From assembly GCA_029339505.1 (NCBI GenBank), contig JAQISU010000069.1:7362501-7426500 (forward strand): DNA of 64,000 bases, given 5' to 3'. The notes beneath the pieces are model-generated. The model ran no database searches and had not been told where the DNA came from. It worked only from the letters and a program-made list of their open reading frames with translations. The stretch is from Unio delphinus (Eukaryota > Mollusca > Bivalvia > Unionida > Unionidae). A program made the position numbers and the translations under genes. Shown here piece after piece: positions 53,313 to 64,000 of this stretch (the stretch's first letter is position 1; each line of letters begins with the position of its first letter).

Positions 53313-56300
53313 GTTCTTATTGTCTAAATATAAGTAATAATAATATTCTCTGTCTATTCTTATTTGTGTCTAAATATCAGTAATAATAATATTCTCTGTC
53401 TATTCTTATTTGAGTCTAAAGATCAATAACAATATTCTTTCCGTTCTCTATTGATTCTAAATGTCAATATTGATATTCTCTTTCCGTTCTTATTTGAGTC
53501 TAAATGTCAATAATAAGATTTTCTTTCCGTTTTCATTTGTGTCTAAATATCAATAACAATATTCTCTTTATGTTCTCATTTTTGTCTAAATATCAATAAC
53601 AATATTCTCTTTATGTTCTCATTTGTGTCTAAATATCAATGACAATATTCTCTTTCTGTTCTCATTTTTGTCTAAATATCAATAACAATATTCTCTTTAT
53701 GTTCTCATTTGTGTCTAAATATCAATAACAATATTCTCTTTATGTTCTCATTTGTGTCTAAATATCAATAACAATATTCTCTTTGTGTTCTCATTTGTGT
53801 CTAAATATCAATAACAATATTCTCTTTATGTTCTCATTTGTGTCTAAATATCAATAACAATATTCTCTTTCTGTTCTCATTTGTGTCTAAATATCAATAA
53901 CAATATTCTCTTTATGTTCTCATTTGTGTCTAAATATCAATAACAATATTCTCTTTCTGTTCTCATTTGTGTCTAAATATCAATAACAATATTCTCTTTC
54001 TGTTCTCATTTATGTCTAAATATCAATAACAATATTCTCTTTCTGTTCTTATTTGTGTCTAAATATCAATAACAATATTCTCTTTCTGTTCTCATTTGTG
54101 TCTAAATATCAATAACAATATTCTCTTTCTGTTCTCATTTATGTCTAAATATCAATAACAATATTCTCTTTATGTTCTCATTTGTGTCTAAATATCAATA
54201 ACAATATTCTCTTTCTGTTCTCATTTTTGTCTAAATATCAATAACAATATTCTCTTTATGTTCTCATTTGTGTCTAAATATCAATAACAATATTCTCTTT
54301 ATGTTCTCATTTGTGTCTAAATATCAATAACAATATTCTCTTTCTGTTCTCATTTATGTCTAAATATCAATAACAATATTCTCTTTGTGTTCTCATTTGT
54401 GTCTAAATATCAATAACAATATTCTCTTTGTGTTCTCATTTGTGTCTAAATATCAATAACAATATTCTCTTTGTGTTCTCATTTTTGTCTAAATATCAAT
54501 AACAATATTCTCTTTCTGTTCTCATTTATGTCTAAATATCAATAACAATATTCTCTTTGTGTTCTCATTTGTGTCTAAATATCAATAACAATATTCTCTT
54601 TATGTTCTCATTTGTGTCTAAATATCAATAACAATATTCTCTTTGTGTTCTCATTTGTGTCTAAATATCAATAACAATATTCTCTTTCTGTTCTCATTTA
54701 TGTCTAAATATCAATAACAATATTCTCTTTATGTTCTCATTTTTGTCTAAATATCAATAACAATATTCTCTTTATGTTCTCATTTGTGTCTGAAGATCAA
54801 TAACAATATTCTTTCCGTTCTCTATTGATTCTAAATGTCAATATTGATATTCTCTTTCCGTTCTTATTTGAGTCTAAATGTCAATAATAAGATTTTCTTT
54901 CCGTTTTCATTTGTGTCTAAATATCAATAACAATATTCTCTTTATGTTCTCATTTGTGTCTAAATATCAATAACAATATTCTCTTTCTGTTCTCATTTAT
55001 GTCTAAATATCAATAACAATATTCTCTTTCTGTTCTCATTTGTGTCTAAATATCAATAACAATATTCTCTTTCTGTTCTCATTTATGTCTAAATATCAAT
55101 AACAATATTCTCTTTCTGTTCTCATTTATGTCTAAATATCAATAACAATATTCTCTTTCTGTTCTCATTTGTGTCTAAATATCAATAACAATATTCTCTT
55201 TGTGTTCTCATTTGTGTCTAAATATCAATAACAATATTCTCTTTATGTTCTCATTTGTGTCTAAGTATCAATAACAATATTCTCTTTATGTTCTCATTTG
55301 TGTCTAAATATCAATAACAATATTCTCTTTATGTTCTCATTTGTGTCTAAATATCAATAACAATATTCTCTTTGTGTTCTCATTTGTGTCTAAATATCAA
55401 TAACAATATTCTCTTTATGTTCTCATTTGTGTCTAAATATCAATAACAATATTCTCTTTATGTTCTCATTTGTGTCTAAATATCAATAACAATATTCTCT
55501 TTATGTTCTCATTTGTGTCTAAATATCAATAACAATATCCTCTTTATGTTCTCATTTATGTCTAAATATCAATAACAATATTCTCTTTCCGTTCTCATTT
55601 GTGTCTAAATATCAATAACAATATTCTCTTTCTGTTCTCATTTATGTCTAAATATCAATAACAATATTCTCTTTCTGTTCTCATTTGTGTCTAAATATCA
55701 ATAACAATATTCTCTTTCTGTTCTCATTTATGTCTAAATATCAATAACAATATTCTCTTTCTGTTCTCATTTGTGTCTAAATATCAATAACAATATTCTC
55801 TTTCTGTTCTCATTTGTGTCTAAATATCAATAACAATATTCTCTTTGTGTTCTCATTTGTGTCTAAATATCAATAACAATATTCTCTTTATGTTCTCATT
55901 TGTGTCTAAATATCAATAACAATATTCTCTTTGTGTTCTCATTTTTGTCTAAATATCAATAACAATATTCTCTTTATGTTCTCATTTGTGTCTAAATATC
56001 AATAACAATATTCTCTTTATGTTCTCATTTGTGTCTAAATATCAATAACAATATTCTCTTTGTGTTCTCATTTGTGTCTAAATATCAATAACAATATTCT
56101 CTTTGTGTTCTCATTTGTGTCTAAATATCAATAACAATATTCTCTTTCTGTTCTCATTTATGTCTAAATATCAATAACAATATTCTCTTTATGTTCTCAT
56201 TTGTGTCTAAATATCAATAACAATATTCTCTTTGTGTTCTCATTTGTGTCTAAATATCAATAACAATATTCTCTTTCTGTTCTCATTTATGTCTAAATAT

Positions 56301-57450
56301 CAATAACAATATTCTCTTTATGTTCTCATTTTTGTCTAAATATCAATAACAATATTCTCTTTCTGTTCTCATTTTTGTCTAAATATCAATAACAATATTC
56401 TCTTTATGTTCTCATTTGTGTCTAAATATCAATAACAATATTCTCTTTCTGTTCTCATTTGTGTCTAAATATCAATAACAATATTCTCTTTCTGTTCTCA
56501 TTTATGTCTAAATATCAATAACAATATTCTCTTTCTGTTCTCATTTATGTCTAAATATCAATAACAATATTCTCTTTATGTTCTCATTTTTGTCTAAATA
56601 TCAATAACAATATTCTCTTTCTGTTCTCATTTTTGTCTAAATATCAATAACAATATTCTCTTTATGTTCTCATTTGTGTCTAAATATCAATAACAATATT
56701 CTCTTTCTGTTCTCATTTTTGTCTAAATATCAATAACAATATTCTCTTTCTGTTCTCATTTGTGTCTAAATATCAATAACAATATTCTCTTTCTGTTCTC
56801 ATTTGTGTCTAAATATCAATAACAATATTCTCTTTCTGTTCTCATTTATGTCTAAATATCAATAACAATATTCTCTTTCTGTTCTCATTTATGTCTAAAT
56901 ATCAATAACAATATTCTCTTTCTGTTCTCATTTGTGTCTAAATATCAATAACAATATTCTCTTTCTGTTCTCATTCATGTCTAAATATCAATAACAATAT
57001 TCTCTTTCTGTTCTCATTTATGTCTAAATATCAATAACAATATTCTCTTTATGTTCTCATTTGTGTCTAAATATCAATAACAATATTCTCTTTCTGTTCT
57101 CATTTTTGTCTAAATATCAATAACAATATTCTCTTTATGTTCTCATTTGTGTCTAAATATCAATAACAATATTCTCTTTCTGTTCTCATTTGTGTCTAAA
57201 TATCAATAACAATATTCTCTTTCTGTTCTCATTTGTGTCTAAATAACAATAACAATATTCTCTTTCTGTTCTCATTTTTGTCTAAATATCAATAACAATA
57301 TTCTCTTTGTGTTCTCATTTGTGTCTAAATATCAATAACAATATTCTCTTTCTGTTCTTATTTGTGTCTAAGTATCAATAACAATATTATCTTTCTGTTC
57401 TTATTGGAGTCGGAAGATCAATAGAGATATTCTCGTTCGGTTCTAATCTG
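53313..57450 (+). repeat. 43-nt satellite, ~96 copies (4.1 kb)
   Basis: The monomer is GTCTAAATATCAATAACAAT, ATTCTCTTT, X, TGTTCTCATTT, Y, T. Apart from a few single changes all variation is at two positions: X is A, C or G and Y is G, A or T. Diverged edge monomers lie at 53313-53550 and 57360-57450. A block of three such edge-type monomers is repeated inside the array at 54786-54925. There is no open frame. Confidence 0.97.
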
Positions 57451-57864
57451 ATGTGAATTTTATTCTGATAATAATAAACATAGACGTAATCAAACAATTA
57501 ATTGATTTACTGTTCAAGTAATTTTGTAATCAATTTATCGGCCCTGGGAAATACCACATAATATAATTTATTGTACTGTATAATTTTACATACCCAATTA
57601 CTCTTATGCGATGAATCTCGCATTCGATGTTAATGTTCATTCCGTAATTTGGTCACACGATCAGAATTGAACATTTACTTGTTTTCACTACAATCGCGGT
57701 GTGATCTTTTTCTCCAATGATTGATTGGAAGTTGGCTGATTCCTAAATTGTTTTAGATTCTTATCACACTGCAAATGTTACAATATTTGGAATGCTTATA
57801 ATAAAGCACGTTTAATAAATACAACACCTCATTCGTGCTTTATTCAAAGTCTGAGAAAGAAATA
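57451..57864. other. Unique noncoding DNA
   Basis: Nothing recognised between the satellite and (GT)n. Confidence 0.5.
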
Positions 57865-57868
57865 ATGT

Positions 57869-57912
<44 letters not shown>
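57865..57912. repeat. (GT)n microsatellite
   Basis: About 24 units with two GTTT interruptions. Confidence 0.95.
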
Positions 57913-57913
<1 letters not shown>

Positions 57914-58050
57914 TGACGTAATCTAACCTTGCCATGATAATCTGTTGAATAAGGTCGCAAACACAACCGGTTAATTAGTTAGTTTATTGCTATAGTTGTT
58001 TTATGGAAGACTAAGGCCAGCCAAATACTCCCCGTATTGGTACTCTATAT

Positions 58051-58222
58051 AGCACTGTTGTACCAAGTTGAAAGCCGTCTGAAGTTTGCACCGCCTTTAT
58101 TATACTGGCAGTGCCGTACCAGACTGAAAGCCTTCTGACTTTTGTACCGTGTTCATTAGTCTGGCAGTGCCGTACCAGGCTGAAAGCCTTCTGACGTTTG
58201 TACCATGTTCATTAGTCTGGCA
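58051..58222 (+). repeat. 56-nt tandem repeat, ~3 copies
   Basis: CTGGCAGTGCCGTACCAG, CTGAAAGCCTTCTGAC and TTTGTACCGTGTTCATTAGT recur at 58105 and 58161, with a diverged copy before and a partial one after. Confidence 0.9.
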
Positions 58223-58502
58223 AAGAGTTGCTTTGCAATTATTCGTATGCTCACACGGGAAGAAAAGCATGCTGCATTCCAATCATTTTATTTTCAAAAC
58301 AGGCAAAACAAACATCTCAGACATAAATGAATGCCAACGTCAGAAAACGATATTTTGGCAATCTTGAGAAACTCTGGGGAAAGTTTCCACATAAAATACG
58401 TCATTACACTTCTAAGAATTCACCTTAAGGATATGAGCATATGCAGTAAAACACATCATTCAATAAAAACTATATGATTTCATATGTATTACGAGCACTA
58501 GT

Positions 58503-58711
58503 AGAAGTTTTTAAACTAGAAACATCAGTCGAAGTCTTTAAACTAAAAACATCAGTCGAAGTCTTTAAACTAGAAACATCAGTCGAAGTCTTTAAGCTAG
58601 AAACATCAGTCGAAGTCTTTAAACTAGAAACATCAGTCGAAGTCTTTAAACTAGAAACATCAGTCGAAGTCTTTAAACTAGAAACATCAGTCGAAGTCTT
58701 TAAACATCAGT
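58503..58711 (+). repeat. 27-nt minisatellite, 8 copies
   Basis: GAAGTCTTTAAACTAGAAAC plus ATCAGTC every 27 nt from 58504. The plus frame 58474-58761 stays open and would encode a nine-residue cycle VEVFKLETS. No start context or conserved flank supports a real protein. Confidence 0.95.
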
Positions 58712-60116
58712 CAATGCCGTTTAATTATTTTTGTCTGAATCGACTACCTGCGTTCAGATAATTCGTGACCAGAGTTTGGCAGGTCCGAAATTTGTTCACA
58801 ACAACCTTGTTGTCCGCCATGGTGTGTTTGCTTCAGTGAAGACACTTTCTTACAGTGTTCTAGGCACTTTATAACTTGTCGTCTTGATATGTCGATATAT
58901 TCCCATCAGTTCTTCCAAATTTAAAGACATTAAAATCGATCAATATGGCATATAAAAACTATATCCCATGGTAATCCCGTTGTAATTTAACACAGTGGCA
59001 CCGGTAAAGATTTGGGCATGTTCTATTTGAGGGAAAAAACGAAAAAAGACGAATAAGTGTTCATCAAGCTAAGAACGCGCGGCATACTAGGTCACCTGTC
59101 GTTTACATAATCCTATGTCAGTCAGTCCACCGGAGTCTGACCTTTTATCAATAAAGTACGACGAAATCTGAAAACATGAAATCACCTTATAGATAATATA
59201 AATGAACACAAGGAGTGTAAGTGTGACCACAACCCTCCGTTCGATTTGACTTTTCTCACGCGTCTTTTATCGCTTCAGAATCGCAAGAATGCTTTAAAAC
59301 TTCACATACACATTCAAAAGACAGTAACGTACCAATGTATAAATCTCGGACAAAAGCTGGACATTATTTAAACCGTTTCATAAACGTAAAAGTACATCAT
59401 TACCCATTTGAGATCCACTATTAATACATAGAGACGTTACGTTGTGACGTCAATTAAATCAAAAGCGTAATGACCCAGACATCCGACTTTCTTTATATTA
59501 AAGTAATATTACTATAACACTTTGGCGTTGTATCATTTTCGTCAGGTGATCAATATAATTTTACACTCGTTTCTTCTGCTTGACCAGGCAAAACAAGATG
59601 AGAATTATTTAACCCGTTTCATAAATTTGCTTATAACGAGCCTTTAGGTTGGCTCCCTTTAGTTTGTATGGAAAGGGTAGGTATATATTCTTGATACGTG
59701 TAGTGAGATGATATACCTTGGCATACATTAATCATAGTTGTTCACACATAACACACATAGAAATATGGTATTCAACACTAACACTAGGGAAAAGACCAGG
59801 TACAGAAGTTCTGGCAAAATGTCTTTTCATGATCAACATTCATTACGAAGTTTGCTCAAAGTGTCAATGCTGGCAAACGAAAACCACTAGATAAAATATC
59901 ACTAGGACCATTGTATTCTGTCTGCACATAATTTAGAGACATTGGCAAATTCATTTTGAAGCAGAGTGAATCATCCTGTGTTAGGTCATTTTGATTGAAA
60001 GAAAACAAATGGAGTATTGAAGTGCCATTTAGAAGACCTTAACGTGTATCACAATAAATAAGAGACACTGGAAATCTTCATTTGGGGATAAAGTAAGACA
60101 TGGCATTGTTTATATT
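58712..60116. other. Unique noncoding DNA
   Basis: No frames above 60 codons and no repeats recognised. Confidence 0.5.
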
Positions 60117-60245
60117 GTGGATTTTTGTTATTGTTGGTTTTGGGGGTATTGTTTACGTTATGGTTATTTTGTTATTTTTGTTTATGGTGTTATTGTTTAT
60201 GTTTTGGATTTTTTGTTATTGTTTGTTTTGGGGATATTGTTTCAG
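60117..60245 (+). repeat. G/T-rich imperfect repeat
   Basis: TTTTTGTTATTGTT, TTTTGGGGGTATTGTTTA, TTATGGTTATTTTG and TTTTGGGGATATTGTTT recur; the plus strand is almost free of C. About three to four loose units. Confidence 0.6.
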
Positions 60246-60323
60246 GTTCGCATATTAAGCCAACACAGTTATGTTGAACATGATAGTCGGACATCTTCAA
60301 CACCGTGGGCAACATCGACCACA

Positions 60324-60431
60324 AATGTAAAGTTCGTGGTCCATAGATGATATATATTATAATAACTATACTATACGAATGTAAAGTTCGTGGTCCATAG
60401 ATGATATATATTATAATAATTATACTGTACA
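60324..60431 (+). repeat. 54-nt tandem duplication
   Basis: AATGTAAAGTTCGTGGTCCA plus TAGATGATATATATTATAATAA in two nearly identical copies (60324 and 60378). Confidence 0.93.
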
Positions 60432-60952
60432 AATGGGTTGTTGTATGAGCTCGGGTCACAATAAAATAACCCATATGAAAAGTGATATTCCTGGGTTATA
60501 TAGGAGAATGCTTGATAATAGTAGACAGAATTAATATTTAATACAAATTATAAGTTCTGGTGTATATTTATAATTCTCTAAAATTAATCCTATATACTTT
60601 GATTTCTTTCATAGGAATCCTGAATGGCTGCAGAAAGATGAGTATTACATACTAGGTTGTCATGAGAGTGTCTTCAACATACGAGTGTATATAGCAAATT
60701 TTAAGTAGCGTCATATTTCGTGATAAGGCTTAGTCGTCATAGATAAAATATGGACTGGAGTGTACAGGCAAGGCAATGGGTACTGCTTACCAGCCGACCT
60801 GGGTTCAAATCTCATAAAGAGTGCGAATTAAAAGTTATCTAACCTCTTTGATAGTAATAATTGTATTATATATTAATTATACCATGTATTATCAAGCATT
60901 CTCCTACATAATCTAAAGATAGCACTTTCCGTTTTGTCTGGTGTATATTTAT

Positions 60953-60953
<1 letters not shown>
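60432..60953. other. Noncoding DNA
   Basis: A tRNA B-box-like word occurs at about 60794 (GGTTCAAATCTC) without a convincing A box. Nothing else. Confidence 0.4.
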
Positions 60954-61006
<53 letters not shown>

Positions 61007-61053
61007 CTCTCTCTCTCTCGATCTCTCTCTCTCTCGATCGATCGATCGATCGA

Positions 61054-61138
<85 letters not shown>

Positions 61139-61291
61139 ATGTGTGTATGTGTGTGTGTAAATTATACATACATACATGCATGCATGCATGCATACACACA
61201 CACATACATACATACATACATACATACATACATACATACATACATACATACATACATACATACATACATACATACATACATACATACATAC
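60954..61291. repeat. Eight-block compound microsatellite
   Basis: Successive blocks: (CT)n, CTCGAT variants and (CGAT)n, (GT)n, (AT)n, (GT)n with TATG, (CATG)n, (CA)n, (CATA)n. Each block differs from the next by one base change in the unit. Confidence 0.96.
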
Positions 61292-63690
<2,399 letters not shown>

Positions 63691-63902
63691 GAAGACGGTA
63701 AGGTACGATAACGTTAGGGTATGATGACGTTAGGGTACGATAACGGTAGGGTACGATAACGTTAGGGTACGATAACGTAAGGTAAGAAGGCGGTAGGGTA
63801 CAATAACGGTAGGGTACGATAACGGTAGGGCAAGAATGCGGTAGGGTAAGAAGACATTAGGGTAGGATAACGTTAGGGTAAGAAGACGTTAGGGTAAGAA
63901 GT
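63691..63902 (+). repeat. 16-nt minisatellite, ~13 copies
   Basis: GTTAGGGTACGATAAC with variants GTAGGGTAAGAAGACG every 16 nt. TTAGGG appears in about half of the units. Confidence 0.93.
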
Positions 63903-64000
63903 CACTTCGATGAAGAATAACATTTAAGATGTCACGGTAACAGTAAACAACGATTCGAAACGGTACCCTGATCCAGTAACATAGAAATAATAATAACAAT

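Noticed and set aside
58474..58761. 95-codon frame with VEVFKLETS repeats as a gene
   Set aside because: Open only because the unit is 27 nt; flanking residues look random.
60750..60830. Possible tRNA or SINE head around GGTTCAAATCTC
   Set aside because: Only a B-box-like word; no A box at the right distance, no cloverleaf, no second copy.
63691..63902. Telomere end
   Set aside because: TTAGGG is spaced every 16 nt within a longer unit and unique sequence follows to the window end.

Overview
This window looks like AT-rich, gene-poor DNA from a multicellular animal, most likely a mollusc (gastropod, cephalopod or bivalve; I cannot decide which). The evidence is: no bacterial gene density or operons; four copies of a tRNA-derived SINE whose central domain I know from mollusc genomes; LINEs of an endonuclease/reverse-transcriptase type with a C-terminal C2H2 finger that is common in molluscs; a Penelope-like element; a tail fragment of an L2/CR1-type LINE; and very abundant (TA)n, (TGTA)n/(CATA)n, (CT)n and (GT)n microsatellites. 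No complete host gene is visible.

Layout. 1-985: decayed 3' end of a LINE ending in (GAT)n. 1.0-8.1 kb: successive minisatellites (30, 42, 22/49 and about 52 nt units). 8.1-13 kb: mostly unique noncoding DNA with one SINE (9.7 kb) and a doubtful second SINE type (12.2 kb). 13-17 kb: microsatellites, a 62-nt array with a three-monomer higher-order structure (14.3-15.3 kb) and a 33-nt minisatellite (16.3-17.1 kb). 17.8-19.4 kb: a decayed copy of a multicopy invertebrate protein family. 20.7 kb: SINE 2. 21.6-24.4 kb: three unrelated minisatellites (17, 26, 41 nt). 26.1-29.8 kb: the best-preserved element, a nearly full-length LINE bounded on both sides by (TGTA)n. 31.9-35.5 kb: a TTAA-rich array, (AAT)n, an eroded ~50-nt array, a candidate small exon and SINE 3. 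38.3-40.5 kb: a Penelope-like element between (TA)n blocks with an inverted duplicate of its own 3' end. 40.8-46.2 kb: a stretch with several minus-strand protein-like open frames, including a candidate terminal exon, and SINE 4. 49-51.5 kb: a 30-nt array, an eroded hairpin-containing repeat and an L2-type tail. 51.8-57.45 kb: microsatellites, a 29-nt array and a 4.1-kb satellite of 43-nt monomers. 57.5-64 kb: more minisatellites and long compound microsatellites.

Roughly a fifth to a quarter of the window is tandem repeat, from about twenty arrays that look unrelated in sequence. The protein-coding matter that can be identified is mobile-element derived and mostly broken. The main points of interest are the structured satellites (185-nt higher-order repeat; 43-mers with two coupled variable sites), the Penelope-like element with a hammerhead-ribozyme-like terminus whose partner arm has lost one stem, the (TGTA)n-bounded LINE with a catalytic Asp-to-His change, and two short candidate host exons. 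All family assignments come from motif recognition by eye; no searches were run.
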